DNA of 64,000 bases from Gemmatimonadota bacterium (GCA_040388535.1 JAZKBR010000001.1:482821-546820), one strand, 5' to 3'. Counted from the stretch's first letter, positions 52,305 to 62,646 are shown. Translations and numbers: made by a program. The notes: generated by a model from the sequence alone, not told the origin.

Positions 52305-55300
52305 GTGACCAATCCGCTCGCCCGGCTGCAAACCGCCCTCTCCGGACGTTATCGCATCGAGCGCGAGCTCGGCGGTGGCGGGATGAGTCACGTCTATGTC
52401 GCGGAGGAGGAGGGGCTCGGCCGGAAGGTGGTCATCAAGCTGCTACCACCCGGCGCCAGCGAGGCGGTGCAGGCCGATCGGTTCCAGCGCGAGATCCAGG
52501 TCGCGGCGTCGCTGCAGCATCCGCACATCGTGCCGCTGCTGGCCGCCGGACAGATCGGTGACCTGCTCTGGTACTCGATGCCGTTTGTCGATGGTGAGTC
52601 GCTGGCCGACCGGATCTCGCGCGACGGCACCATCCCGGCGACCGAAGCGTTGCGGATCATGAGCGAAGTCGCCGATGCACTCGCGGCAGCGCACGCCCGC
52701 GGCATCGTCCACCGCGACATCAAGCCAGCCAACATCCTGCTCGCCGGGCGCCACGCGCTGGTCGCCGATTTCGGCGTGGCGAAGGCGCTCGAGGCCGGGC
52801 ACAAGAGCGACACCAATCCCGGCGCCGCCTCGCTCACCACGGTGGGGATGACGCTCGGCACGCCGGCGTACATGGCACCAGAGCAGGCGGCCGCCGATCC
52901 GAATGTCGATCATCGCGCCGACATCTACGCCCTCGGCATCGTGGCGTACGAGATGCTCACCGGACGACTGCCATTCTCCGGTAGTACTCCGCAGGCGTTG
53001 CTCGCCGCGCACGTCACCACGGCGCCGATGCCGATCGCGTCACTCCGCCCTGATCTGCCGGGCCCGCTCGCCGCGCTGATCATGCGGTGCCTCGCCAAGG
53101 CACCCGGCGATCGCTGGGCCAGCGCCGGCGAACTCGTCACCGCGATCGACGGGCTCGCGACGCCTTCAGGCGGGATGGCCGGGCTCGATGGCTATGCCCA
53201 TCGACGGCTGCGCAACTGGGGCACACCTCGCATCGTGATGCTGCACCTGGTGGCAACCGTGGCACTCACTGCACTGGCCTACGGCATCACGCGCGTCGCC
53301 GACCTGCCCGACTGGATCTGGCAGGGGACATTGGGCGCGATGCTCGCGGGACTGCCGGTAGTGTTGCTCGCCGGACGTACTGAACGCCAGCATGCAACAA
53401 TGACGCTCGCCGGCGTGTCGGGCGTCGCGCCAGGCGCGACATCGTGGATCACCGGTCGGCGCGCGATCCGCGGCGGCATCATTGCGGTCGCCACGGTTGC
53501 CGTGGTGGCGGGGGCCTTCCTCGCGTCGCGCGCCTTCGGCGTGGGCCCGGGTGCGACGCTGCGTTCGGCCGGCAAGCTCGGTGCGACCGACAAGCTCCTC
53601 CTCGCCGACTTCGACAACAGCACCAGCGACACCACACTTGCCGCTGCGGTCGTCGAAGCGCTGCGTGTCGACCTCGGGCAGTCGCGCGCGATCAAGCTGG
53701 TCGAACCGACAGAGGTGACTCAGCTGCTCGGGTTAATGGGGCGGGCGCCTGGGCATATCGCCTCGGCCGATGCGCGCGAACTCGCGCAGCGGGTTGGTGC
53801 CAAGGCGCTGGTGACGGGCGAGATCACCTCGCTGGGCGGCGGCTATTCACTCACCGCACGGGTGGTGGCGAGCGACAGCGGTAACACCCTTGCCTCAGTG
53901 CGCGAATCGGCGGCCTCGCCGACGGAATTGCTTGCGGCCGTGAACCGGCTCTCGGCCGCGCTGCGTGAGAAGATCGGTGAGTCGCTCCACTCGATTCGCG
54001 GCAGCGAGCCGCTGGAGCAGGTCACCACGGCCTCACTCCCCGCACTTCGGCTCTACACCCAGGGAATGCGCCTTTCGAGCCTGGGGGACACCCCGGAATC
54101 ACTCGCGCTGCTGGAGCAATCTGTGGCGCTCGACTCCTCGTTCGCGATGGCCTGGCGGAAGATCGCGGTGGTGCGCGGCAACATGGGGCTCGACCGTTCG
54201 TTGATCCTCGATGCCGCCCGGCGCGCCTATCGCTTTCGCGACCGCCTCCCGCCGCTTGAGCGCGCCCTCACCGAGGGGACGTACTACAACAACGTCGAGA
54301 TCGACAACGACAAGGCGATCGCCGCGTTGCGTGCGGCGTTGAGCATCGACCCGGAGAATCAGACGGCCGCCAACAACCTGGCTGTCGTCCTGAATAACAC
54401 CGGCCGGTACGTTGAAGCCGAGGCCGTCCTCCGGCCGGCGTTCAAGCCGGGGGCGACGCGCAACATCGCCTTGAACCTGACCTCGGCTCTGGTCGCGCAG
54501 CATCGATTGGCCGCCGCCGATTCGGTCAGCGACGAACTGCTGCGGACCACCGGCGATACCGGCAATGCCTTGTATCTCCGCGCGATGTCGTCGATGGTCG
54601 TGTCTGACTTCACTCGCAGCGACGCCGATGTTGCCGCAGCCCTCAAGCACCTGCCGCCTGGGTCGCCCCGAATCGAGCAACTCCTCACGATCCAGGCCAC
54701 CACCGAAAAGATGCGGGGCCGCCTGACGACCGGACAGGCTATCCTGGAAGGGTTTGCAGCGAGGGACATCAGCAACGGCAATCCGGCCGCGGCCCTTGTC
54801 CTTCGAATCGAACGCGCATTCACCACCGTGTTCCACCTCCAGCAACCGGCCGAGGCACTGAAACAACTCGATGCCGCGCTGACGCAAACCCCGTTGGAAA
54901 AGATGCCCCCGCGAGGACGCCCGTATGGGATGATTGCAGAGGTCTACGCCTTTGCGTCGAACGCCAACGGTGTGCGGCAGATGCGTAAGGGATCGGACGC
55001 TGCCACGCCGGTGGCGGAGCGCTTTCCAGGCTATGACCCGTACTGGGATGCACTCGAGGCCGTTGCCGCTGGGAACTGGGCTGCTGCAGCGACGACGATG
55101 AAAGCTGCGTACACCGAGGGGAACTGCATTCCGTGCGGGCGCTACTACTACGCCTACGCCCTCGACCGTGCCGGGCAGCCCGACTCGGCGATCGTCGCCT
55201 GGGGGGCCGCGTTGACCAACGTGACGCTGAACCCCGACTTCGAGGAGAGTCGGATGCGCCCGTTCGCGCTGCTTCGCCTCGGCGAGATCTACGCCGACAA

Positions 55301-55433
55301 GGGTGACCGCAGGAAGGCGCTCGAGTATCTGCAGCAGTTCACCGCGCTCTGGAGCAACGCAGATGGCCCGCTGCAACCGATGGTGCAGCGGGCCAAGGCG
55401 CGCATCGCCGAGCTGACGAAGGAACGTCCCTAG
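52305..55433 (+). CDS. Membrane Ser/Thr protein kinase with TolB/TPR-like C-terminal region
   Basis: A 1042-residue protein with a GTG start. Kinase domain about 15-290: Gly loop GGGGMSHVYVA, Lys45, HRDIKPANIL (Asp138), DFG (155-157), MAPEQ. Several TM helices (about 310-420; VMLHLVATVALTALAYGITR; TVAVVAGAFLASRAFGV). The C-terminal region has the ADFDNSTSDTTLAAAVVEALR pattern typical of these kinases, then TPR-like helices with ALDSSFAMAWRKIA. It likely senses envelope signals. No sigma-factor partner is next to it. Confidence 0.92.
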   Translation: MTNPLARLQTALSGRYRIERELGGGGMSHVYVAEEEGLGRKVVIKLLPPGASEAVQADRFQREIQVAASLQHPHIVPLLAAGQIGDLLWYSMPFVDGESLADRISRDGTIPATEALRIMSEVADALAAAHARGIVHRDIKPANILLAGRHALVADFGVAKALEAGHKSDTNPGAASLTTVGMTLGTPAYMAPEQAAADPNVDHRADIYALGIVAYEMLTGRLPFSGSTPQALLAAHVTTAPMPIASLRPDLPGPLAALIMRCLAKAPGDRWASAGELVTAIDGLATPSGGMAGLDGYAHRRLRNWGTPRIVMLHLVATVALTALAYGITRVADLPDWIWQGTLGAMLAGLPVVLLAGRTERQHATMTLAGVSGVAPGATSWITGRRAIRGGIIAVATVAVVAGAFLASRAFGVGPGATLRSAGKLGATDKLLLADFDNSTSDTTLAAAVVEALRVDLGQSRAIKLVEPTEVTQLLGLMGRAPGHIASADARELAQRVGAKALVTGEITSLGGGYSLTARVVASDSGNTLASVRESAASPTELLAAVNRLSAALREKIGESLHSIRGSEPLEQVTTASLPALRLYTQGMRLSSLGDTPESLALLEQSVALDSSFAMAWRKIAVVRGNMGLDRSLILDAARRAYRFRDRLPPLERALTEGTYYNNVEIDNDKAIAALRAALSIDPENQTAANNLAVVLNNTGRYVEAEAVLRPAFKPGATRNIALNLTSALVAQHRLAAADSVSDELLRTTGDTGNALYLRAMSSMVVSDFTRSDADVAAALKHLPPGSPRIEQLLTIQATTEKMRGRLTTGQAILEGFAARDISNGNPAAALVLRIERAFTTVFHLQQPAEALKQLDAALTQTPLEKMPPRGRPYGMIAEVYAFASNANGVRQMRKGSDAATPVAERFPGYDPYWDALEAVAAGNWAAAATTMKAAYTEGNCIPCGRYYYAYALDRAGQPDSAIVAWGAALTNVTLNPDFEESRMRPFALLRLGEIYADKGDRRKALEYLQQFTALWSNADGPLQPMVQRAKARIAELTKERP

Positions 55434-55437
55434 GCGC

Positions 55438-56082
55438 TTACGGCAGGATCGCCTGATTGGGGTGATTCAGCCCGCGATGGCAGGTGACGCAATCGATCGT
55501 CGGCGTCTTGCCGGCACGATTCGGCGGCATCTTGGTGAGCTGCTCCTTGTTGATCTGCGTCACCATCTTGATCATCAGGCGCGTGCTCTCCTTTTCTTCC
55601 TTCTTGTCCTCGTCCCACTGACCGTTGGTGTGGCAGAAGGTGCAGCTCACCCCGAGCGCCTTGCTGTAGTTCTGGTCCATGATGGTAAGCAACGCTTCGA
55701 CCGTCGTGTCCTGCAGCATCTGCACATTCGCGAAGACATCGCCGGCCTTCATCTTTTCCTTCCCGGCCAGCTTCTCCATCAGCCCCTTCACGACCTGCGC
55801 CCGGGCGATCGCCAGCGAATCGCGACGAGCCGCACGCTGTTCCGGCGTGAGCGGCACCCGACGCGGCGGACCGCCAGCGCCCGGTGGACCACCCGGAGGA
55901 CCACCCTGAGCCGGGGCGGCAGCGGTAGGAGTGGGAGCAGCCGGAGCAGCAGCAACGCCGGTGCCGGCGCGCGGAGCCCCTGCGCTCGGTGTGGGAGCGG
56001 ACGGAGTGGCGGCCGGATGCGCGCAGGAGCCGAGCGCGACAATAACGAGGGCCAGGCCCCAAGGGGCGAAACGACGAACCAT
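55438..56082 (-). CDS. Di-heme c-type cytochrome lipoprotein (reaction-centre cytochrome-like)
   Basis: A 214-residue protein. Lipoprotein signal ending GSC (Cys20), a long Ala/Pro/Gly linker (about 25-75), then a cytochrome c domain with CTFCH and CVTCH heme-binding motifs. The segment ALLTIMDQNYSKALGVSC and RAGKTPTIDCVTCHRG match the CytC_RC-like domain often seen in Gemmatimonadota. It probably carries electrons to outer-membrane or periplasmic oxidases. Convergent with the kinase gene. Confidence 0.87.
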   Translation of the reverse strand: MVRRFAPWGLALVIVALGSCAHPAATPSAPTPSAGAPRAGTGVAAAPAAPTPTAAAPAQGGPPGGPPGAGGPPRRVPLTPEQRAARRDSLAIARAQVVKGLMEKLAGKEKMKAGDVFANVQMLQDTTVEALLTIMDQNYSKALGVSCTFCHTNGQWDEDKKEEKESTRLMIKMVTQINKEQLTKMPPNRAGKTPTIDCVTCHRGLNHPNQAILP

Positions 56083-56161
56083 CGATGACTCCGAAGTGCA
56101 GGATTGGGTGGAACGTTAAGTATTACTACGCATCCCGCCCACTGGAAGGTTGGAAGCGGCC

Positions 56162-57265
56162 TCAGCTCCCCGGAATCACCAACGCCTTGAGCACCTCGCG
56201 ACCCTCGACCGCTTCGAGCGCTGCGCCGACCCGGTCGAGGGTGTAGCTCCCTCCCACCTGCTCCCGCCAGGGAATCCGGTCGCCCCATTGGGCCGCGAGG
56301 GCCACGGCACGATGAAAGTGCGAGTAGTCGCTCCCCCAGGTACCACGAATCTCGACGTGCTTCTTGTTGATCTGTCGGTGCGGATTGATCGGCGTGTCGC
56401 CGTTGTCGGCGTATTGCCCGCACACCACGACCCTGCCCCCATCGCGCACCAGGTCGAGCGCCTGCGTCACGGCCACCGGCGCACCGGCCGCCTCGATCAC
56501 GACGTCGGCACCGCGCCCGCCGGTAAGTCGGCGTACTTCAGCCGCGCGATCGGCGGCCGGCATCGCGAGATCTATCGTGTGCGTGGCTCCCATCCGCTTC
56601 GCGAACTCGAGCCGGTCGGCGGGGGCTCCGATCGCGATCACTTCGCCAGCACCCGAGAGTGACGCGAACGCAATCGCCGATTGCCCCACCGGCCCGACGC
56701 CGAGGACCACCACTGACTGCCCCAGCTTGATCTCGGCACGATCGACCGTGTGCAACGCGGTCACGAGGCCGCATCCGCCACCGATGTAAGTCTCGGGGGA
56801 GAGTCCCTCCGGAATCCGCACCAGCTTGAGTCCCGGCTTCATCCAGATGGTGTCGCTCCAGCCGCCGAGCAGCCCGTCGGCGACCCCGTAGGTGATGCCG
56901 TACACCTTCCGGCGCGGGCAGCGAGTACTCTGCTTCCCCACGAGGCAGTGCCAGCAATGACCGCAGCTCTCGTGCACGTCGAGGAAGGTGACCAGGTCGC
57001 CCTCCTTGAAGGGAACGCCATCGATGTCGGTCATCGTCCCGCGAATCGCGGCGAGGTGACCGACCGAGACGTGGCCGGGTATCAACGGGAACGGTGCGCC
57101 AGCGAGCTTGCCGCGCCAGATATGGACATCGGTCCCGCAGACCTCGGAATACTGGGTCGCCAGTAGCGCCGAACCGGGCGTGAGCTCCGGCAACGGCAGG
57201 TTGCGCACAACCGGTGGCAGGTTGGGCGCGTCGAGCACGGCGGCACGAGCTGTGGCAAGAGTCAT
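56162..57265 (-). CDS. Zinc-binding medium-chain alcohol dehydrogenase
   Basis: A 367-residue protein. Catalytic zinc Cys in SEVCGTDVHI, GHVSVGHL, and structural zinc Cys in ESCGHCWHCLVGKQSTRC. Rossmann motif VVLGVGPVGQSAIAF for NAD(P). The sequence ends in IPGS. Likely substrate is a polyol, sugar or alcohol. Its start overlaps the metal ATPase gene by 4 bases, so both are likely in one operon. Confidence 0.92.
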   Translation of the reverse strand: MTLATARAAVLDAPNLPPVVRNLPLPELTPGSALLATQYSEVCGTDVHIWRGKLAGAPFPLIPGHVSVGHLAAIRGTMTDIDGVPFKEGDLVTFLDVHESCGHCWHCLVGKQSTRCPRRKVYGITYGVADGLLGGWSDTIWMKPGLKLVRIPEGLSPETYIGGGCGLVTALHTVDRAEIKLGQSVVVLGVGPVGQSAIAFASLSGAGEVIAIGAPADRLEFAKRMGATHTIDLAMPAADRAAEVRRLTGGRGADVVIEAAGAPVAVTQALDLVRDGGRVVVCGQYADNGDTPINPHRQINKKHVEIRGTWGSDYSHFHRAVALAAQWGDRIPWREQVGGSYTLDRVGAALEAVEGREVLKALVIPGS

Positions 57266-59232
57266 CGGGTTCCCGGCAATGGAGTCTCGCGGTAGGCGAG
57301 GAGGCGGAGCGCATTGAGAATCACCACGATGGTGCTTCCCTCGTGTCCCAGTACGGCGGGGCCGATCGGCAGGATTCCCACCGCTGCGAGCACAAGGAGC
57401 ACGCTCATCGCGCCGCCGGCAATCACCAGATTCTGTCGCACGATCTGCCGGGTCGCCCGCGCGAGGCCGATGGCATAGGGCAGCCGGGCGAGGTCGTCAC
57501 CCATGAGGGCGGCATCGGCGGTCTCGAGCGCCGCAGCAGTACCGGCACCACCCATCGCGATCCCCACGGTTGCTGCCGCGAGCGCCGGCGCGTCGTTGAC
57601 CCCGTCGCCCACCATGACCACGCTGCCGTGTGCCTCTCGCAGGCGATGGATCGCAGCGACCTTGTCTTCCGGCAACAGCCCGGCAAGGACCTCATCCACC
57701 CCCACCTCACGACCCACGGCATCGCCAACGCCCTGATGATCGCCAGTCAGCATCACCAGCGGCGTCAGGCCGAGCGCGCGCAACGCCTTGAGCGTCGGGG
57801 GCACCGAGGCGCGCGGCGGGTCAATCAGGCCGAGCACTCCGAGCCAGCTCTCGCCGTGGCGGACGATCATCACGCTGCGGCCGCGGGCGGAGAAGTCATC
57901 GATCGCTGCCTGGATCGCGGCGGGCAAGGTGATGCCATTGTCGGTCCAGAGACGCGCCGAACCGATCGCCACGGTGCGACCGTCGAGCTGCGAGCGGACA
58001 CCGCGCGCTGTCACACTCTGCAGTTCGCCCGCGTCGGCAATCACGAGGCCGTCGGCCTTCGCGCGACGCACCACCGATTGCGCCAGCGGATGCTGCGAGC
58101 GCGCCTCCACGGCCGCGGCGATTCGCAGCAGTTCGTTGACTTCGATTCCGGGCATCGGCGCGATGTCGGTCAGTTCCGGTCGCCCGCGCGTGAGTGTTCC
58201 GGTCTTGTCGAAGGCAACGGCCTGCACCCGTGCCAGTGCCTCGAGGTGCACGCCGCCCTTGATGAGGACACCGTGGCGCGCGGCCTGGGCAATGCCGGCG
58301 AGCATCGCGGCCGGTGCACCGAGTGCGAGGGCACAGGGCGACGCGGCGACGAGCACGGTCATCCCGCGATAGAGCGACGCACTCCAGGTAACATCGCCTA
58401 GTAGCGGCGGCAGAATGATCAGCAGAATGTCAGCGATGATCACGAGCGGGACGAACACCTTCTCGAACTTCTCGGTCGCGCGTTGCGTTGGTGCCTTGGC
58501 CGCCTGTGCCTCTTCGACGAGCCGCACCACGCGATCGAGAGTCCGATCACCCACCGCACGGGTCGCGGCGATGAGCAGCGAACCTTCGCCATTCACGGTG
58601 CCGGCGAAGACCTCGTCGCCCGGCTCCTTGTCGACCGGAACCGACTCGCCGGTAATGGGCGCCTGATCGACGCCCGAGTGGCCCTCGCGCACGATGCCAT
58701 CGGAGGGAATCCGTTCGGCCGGGCGGATCACCACGATGTCGCCGATCCGCACCTGCTCGACCGGGACCTCGACCTCCTGCCCATCCTGGAGAATTCGCGC
58801 TCGTGACGGGGCCAGCTCAGAGAGCGCGCGAATCGCCGATCGCGCCCGATCGAGTGCGTATTCCTCGAGGGCGTTGGCGAGTGCAAAGAGGAAAAGGAGG
58901 AAGGCACCTTCGGCCCACGCGCCGACCGATGCCGCACCGATCGCCGCGATCACCATCAGGAAGTCGATGTCGAGCAGGAAGACCCCGCGGCGCAGCCCGG
59001 CCCACAGGTGTCGCACCGGTTCGCGGCCGCCAAGAACGCCGACGACGACGTACCCGGAGATGGCGACCCAGTGCACGACTTCGCCACTCCGATCGGCGAC
59101 CCACGTGGTCAGCAGCAGCAGCCCTGCGGCACCGGCCCAGGCGATCCCTTCGTGTCGCGCGAGGAGCACGGCCAGACGCGTCGGCCGCGGCCCGCGCAAT
59201 GTACGGTTGAGCCAACTGGTTCGATCAGGCAT
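57262..59232 (-). CDS. P1B-4-type heavy-metal P-type ATPase
   Basis: A 656-residue protein with no N-terminal metal-binding domain. Landmarks: TGESVPVD (actuator), VAASPCALALGAPAA (the SPC motif replacing CPC), DKTGTLTRG (phospho-Asp), GDGVNDAPAL (hinge) and GHEGSTIVVILNALRLL in the last helix. SPC plus HEG is the P1B-4 set, whose members export Co2+, Zn2+ or Fe2+. Eight-ish TM helices fit. Divergent from the CPA2 antiporter. Confidence 0.93.
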   Translation of the reverse strand: MPDRTSWLNRTLRGPRPTRLAVLLARHEGIAWAGAAGLLLLTTWVADRSGEVVHWVAISGYVVVGVLGGREPVRHLWAGLRRGVFLLDIDFLMVIAAIGAASVGAWAEGAFLLFLFALANALEEYALDRARSAIRALSELAPSRARILQDGQEVEVPVEQVRIGDIVVIRPAERIPSDGIVREGHSGVDQAPITGESVPVDKEPGDEVFAGTVNGEGSLLIAATRAVGDRTLDRVVRLVEEAQAAKAPTQRATEKFEKVFVPLVIIADILLIILPPLLGDVTWSASLYRGMTVLVAASPCALALGAPAAMLAGIAQAARHGVLIKGGVHLEALARVQAVAFDKTGTLTRGRPELTDIAPMPGIEVNELLRIAAAVEARSQHPLAQSVVRRAKADGLVIADAGELQSVTARGVRSQLDGRTVAIGSARLWTDNGITLPAAIQAAIDDFSARGRSVMIVRHGESWLGVLGLIDPPRASVPPTLKALRALGLTPLVMLTGDHQGVGDAVGREVGVDEVLAGLLPEDKVAAIHRLREAHGSVVMVGDGVNDAPALAAATVGIAMGGAGTAAALETADAALMGDDLARLPYAIGLARATRQIVRQNLVIAGGAMSVLLVLAAVGILPIGPAVLGHEGSTIVVILNALRLLAYRETPLPGTR

Positions 59233-59254
59233 GGACTGAAGCTATACTATCTGG

Positions 59255-60457
59255 ATGATGACGCTCTTTCTGGTGCTCGCCGGGCTGGTGACCGCGGCCC
59301 GACTCGGTGGCGCGCTCGCGCAGCGACTCGGTCAGCCGACCGTGCTCGGTGAGCTGCTTGTCGGCGTTCTGCTCGGACCCTCATTGCTCGGCCTTGTCCA
59401 TCCCGAGGACCCTTCACTACACCTGTTGTCGGAATTCGGCGTCGTCATCCTGCTCTTCCAGATCGGGCTGCACACCGACCTGCGTCAACTCATCAAGGTG
59501 GGTGGCGCGGCGTCGGCAGTGGCTGGCGTCGGCGTCGCGGTGCCGTTCGGGCTCGGCTTTCTCGCGGCCGAACTCTTCGGGCTGACGCTGATTCCAGCGC
59601 TGGTGTGCGGCGCCGCCCTCACCGCGACCTCGGTCGGCATCTCGGCCCGCATTCTCGGCGACGTGGGCGAACTCGACTCGGTCGAAGGGCGCACCGTCCT
59701 CGGAGCGGCCGTGCTCGACGACGTAATTGGCCTGGTGATCCTCGCGGTCGTGGCGGGCATGGTCAACGGCGGCGAGATCTCCACCGTCGGCATCCTGAAA
59801 ACGGTGGCGCTCGCCCTCGGTTTTCTCGTTGTCGCGATTGTGATCGGTCGATTCGTGGTGCCAAGGATCTTTGCGGCGCTCCACAACGTGCCCGTGCCGG
59901 GGACAACCGGCGCCATCGCGGTGGCATTTGCACTCGCCCTCGCGGCGATCGCCGAGAAGAGCGGGTCGGCGCCGATCATCGGGGCCTTTGCGGCGGGGCT
60001 GGTGTTGCACGAGACGCCGCAGCGTCAGGTCATCGAGGAAGCGAGTGCCGCACTCGGTCACTTCTTCGTGCCGGTCTTCTTCGTGTCGGTAGGCGCGGCG
60101 GTCGATCTCTCGGCGATGCGCGACCCGGCGGCGCTTGGGCTAGGCGGCGCGCTGCTCGCCATCGGCATTGCCGGGAAGTTCGTCGCGGGCTACGCGCCGT
60201 ACTGGCTGCCGATGCGCAATGCGATGGTGGGTGTTGCGATGATTCCGCGCGGTGAGGTGGGGTTGATCTTCGCGCAGATGGGGCTCGCCACGGGCGCCCT
60301 GACGCCGGCGCTCTTCGGGGCGCTGATGATGATGGTGATCGGCACCACCATCATCACGCCGGTCTGGCTCTCGTATCTCGTGCGTGGCACTCGCGGACGT
60401 CGAGGACCCCGGTCGGACCTGGGGTCGCTCGACGACCTCGTCAGCGGCGAGCGCTGA
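59255..60457 (+). CDS. CPA2-family cation:proton antiporter (KefB-like)
   Basis: A 400-residue protein with about 12 TM helices. TVLGELLVGVLLGPSLLGLV and LFQIGLHTDLRQL are the CPA2 landmarks, then LDDVIGLVILA with the acidic ion-binding pair and IIGAFAAGLVLHETP. No C-terminal TrkA_N domain is seen. Function: exchange of Na+ or K+ for H+. Ends one base before the M1 peptidase gene's stop. Confidence 0.92.
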   Translation: MMTLFLVLAGLVTAARLGGALAQRLGQPTVLGELLVGVLLGPSLLGLVHPEDPSLHLLSEFGVVILLFQIGLHTDLRQLIKVGGAASAVAGVGVAVPFGLGFLAAELFGLTLIPALVCGAALTATSVGISARILGDVGELDSVEGRTVLGAAVLDDVIGLVILAVVAGMVNGGEISTVGILKTVALALGFLVVAIVIGRFVVPRIFAALHNVPVPGTTGAIAVAFALALAAIAEKSGSAPIIGAFAAGLVLHETPQRQVIEEASAALGHFFVPVFFVSVGAAVDLSAMRDPAALGLGGALLAIGIAGKFVAGYAPYWLPMRNAMVGVAMIPRGEVGLIFAQMGLATGALTPALFGALMMMVIGTTIITPVWLSYLVRGTRGRRGPRSDLGSLDDLVSGER

Positions 60458-62419
60458 CTACGGCTTTGCCGCCCTCGGCCAGACGTTGTCGGCCGGGGTG
60501 CGGTCGGGGAAGCGGCCGCGCGGATCGAGGGTGATCTTCTCGATCGGCCGCGTGCCCAGATTCAGCGTCGCGGTGAAATTCTTCGAGCCACCAAACCAGA
60601 CATCCACCGGCCAGGTCACCAGCATCGTGACACTGTCGGTCATCACGCCGTTGGCGATCTTCCGGATCGGCGCACCCTTGTTCGCGAACTGGATCTTGAG
60701 CACCACCGGCGACGGCATCTGGCCATCCTGTCGCACCGTGACCGTGGTGCGGCCGGCAGCGGTGGTGACCTTGGCAATCGAGCCGTCGACCGATTCGGTC
60801 GTGAAGAGCCAGTAGTACCAGAACCAGTCGAGGTCCTGCTTCAGCGCGCGATCCATGAAGAAGGCGTAGTCCCACGGCGACGGGTGCTTGAAGCGCCACG
60901 TCCTGGCGTATTCGCTCATCGCGCGATGCACCGCCGAGTCCCCGACGATGCCACCGAGCATCGAGAGCATCATTGGCGCCTTGAGATAGGCCTGGAAGCC
61001 GTAATTGGGGCCGCCGTAGTTGGCGTCCCACATCAGCGATCCCTCGAATTCCGATCCGCTGCTCCGGCCGTACGACTGTCCGACGTTGTCGATGTTGCCA
61101 AAGCGACCGCTGCGATCGGCATCCGAGAAGACGTTCATGTACTGGTTGAAGCCTTCATCCATCCAGCCATACCAGGTCTCGTTGACGCCGACCATCATCG
61201 GCCACCACTGATGCCCCGTCTCGTGATCGGCCGCGCCGAGCCCCGACATGATCAGTGAGGGATACTCCATGCCGCCATCCGGCCCGTCGATCACGGTCAT
61301 CGTCGGGAAGGCGTACGGCATCCAGAGTTTCGAGTAGTACTCGAGTGCGTGACGGACCCGCGCCCCGGTCTGCAAGTAGGGCGTGCGGTGCCCCTCGAGA
61401 TACATCACCTGAATCGGGATGAGTCCCTTCCCCGGGATGTTCGCGCGTGTGGCGTCCCAGGCATACTGATTCGAGGTGCCCCAGGCAAAGTCGGCGACCG
61501 AGTCGGCCGTGAAGTGCCAGTTGAGGCGGTCACCCGCGAGCGTGGCAACACCGGGGCCGCGCTCGGTCGACGCGAGAATCGTTCGCTGCGAATCGGACTC
61601 GAGCACGTGCGAGAGTCGCTCGCGCACCGCTGGTGTCAGCACCTGCTCGGGGTTCTGCAGCACGCCGGTCGCACCGACGACCCAGCCCGCGGGCATATCG
61701 AGCGTGACATCGAAGCGACCGAAGTTGTTGTAGAACTCCGACGGCCCGAGGTAGGGGTCGGTATCCCAGCCGCGCAGGTCATCGTAGACCGCGACGCGCG
61801 GATACCATTGCGCCACCTGGTAGAGTGAATCGCCCCAGCGTCCCATGCGGAGTCCGCGACCACCATCGGCCCGTGGCACCCGGAAACTCCACTCGATATC
61901 GAGCGTTGCGCTCCCCTTGGCGGCAATCGGCGTCGTGAGCGGAATCCGCGCCGAGGTGAGTCCGAGCTGGGGGGCGAGCTGGCGGGAGTTCACGTCGAGG
62001 GCGGTGCCATTGATGGCCAGTCGGGTGACCTTCATTCCCTCGGTGATTTCCGGAACAACTTCGCCGCGTGGCACATTGGGCGCATAGATGTTCTGGTCAA
62101 GTCGGAGTTGCACGGAGCGGAGCGCGGAGTCGCTGTTGTTGGTGATCGTTGCCGTCTCGCGCCCGGTGATCGTCGAGGTCGCGGCGTCAAAGCGGGCGTT
62201 GATGCGGTAGTCGAGGGCGAGCTGCCAGTACTTCGCGCCGGGACGTCCGGTCGAGTCGCGCGTTCCGGCGGCGTGGGCCCGGCGGATCGTGTTGGTGAGT
62301 GGCAGGTCACGCCGGATCGCCCGGTCGGGCCGTGGGGCCGGCCGGCTCTGCGCCCCGAGCAGCTGCGAGAGGCCGAACAGGCAGGTGACCAGAAGCAGCG
62401 TACCACGCGGGCGAATCAT
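60458..62419 (-). CDS. Secreted M1-family metallopeptidase
   Basis: A 653-residue protein with a signal peptide (TLLLVTCLFGLSQLLGAQ). HETGHQWWP gives the two zinc His and catalytic Glu, and the third ligand Glu follows 18 residues later (WMDEGFNQYM). GGMEYPSLIM is the exopeptidase GxMEN-type loop. The N-terminal beta-sandwich fits the aminopeptidase N (GluZincin) layout. No known inhibitory insert is seen. ATG 62419 follows AGGAG. Confidence 0.9.
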   Translation of the reverse strand: MIRPRGTLLLVTCLFGLSQLLGAQSRPAPRPDRAIRRDLPLTNTIRRAHAAGTRDSTGRPGAKYWQLALDYRINARFDAATSTITGRETATITNNSDSALRSVQLRLDQNIYAPNVPRGEVVPEITEGMKVTRLAINGTALDVNSRQLAPQLGLTSARIPLTTPIAAKGSATLDIEWSFRVPRADGGRGLRMGRWGDSLYQVAQWYPRVAVYDDLRGWDTDPYLGPSEFYNNFGRFDVTLDMPAGWVVGATGVLQNPEQVLTPAVRERLSHVLESDSQRTILASTERGPGVATLAGDRLNWHFTADSVADFAWGTSNQYAWDATRANIPGKGLIPIQVMYLEGHRTPYLQTGARVRHALEYYSKLWMPYAFPTMTVIDGPDGGMEYPSLIMSGLGAADHETGHQWWPMMVGVNETWYGWMDEGFNQYMNVFSDADRSGRFGNIDNVGQSYGRSSGSEFEGSLMWDANYGGPNYGFQAYLKAPMMLSMLGGIVGDSAVHRAMSEYARTWRFKHPSPWDYAFFMDRALKQDLDWFWYYWLFTTESVDGSIAKVTTAAGRTTVTVRQDGQMPSPVVLKIQFANKGAPIRKIANGVMTDSVTMLVTWPVDVWFGGSKNFTATLNLGTRPIEKITLDPRGRFPDRTPADNVWPRAAKP

Positions 62420-62447
62420 TGCGAATACTCCTGAGAGAAAGAGCGCT

Positions 62448-62633
62448 TCACTGCACTTCACGCAGAATGGTGCGCATCCGGATCGCCAGGCGTTCCATTT
62501 CCTGGAGACTCGTCTTCAGTTCCTCGGTCAGTCCGGCGCCATCGAGCAGCACGAGCTGGACTTCGGCAAGGAGGCCGGCAAGCGGATTGGCGAGGTCGTG
62601 ACGCAGTTTGGCCAGGCGGTCGGGGTCGATCAT
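62448..62633 (-). CDS. Stand-alone HisKA-like phosphoacceptor helical protein
   Basis: A 61-residue protein. DRLAKLRHDLANPLAGLLAE resembles the HisKA H-box (His in LRHDLANPL), with a second helix LKTSLQEMERLAIRMRTIL completing a helical hairpin. There is no ATPase domain and no receiver nearby. It could be a remnant of a kinase, a phosphotransfer adaptor or a dimerisation partner. Short, and no family match is claimed. Confidence 0.6.
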   Translation of the reverse strand: MIDPDRLAKLRHDLANPLAGLLAEVQLVLLDGAGLTEELKTSLQEMERLAIRMRTILREVQ

Positions 62634-62646
62634 CCTCGTCTCCGGT

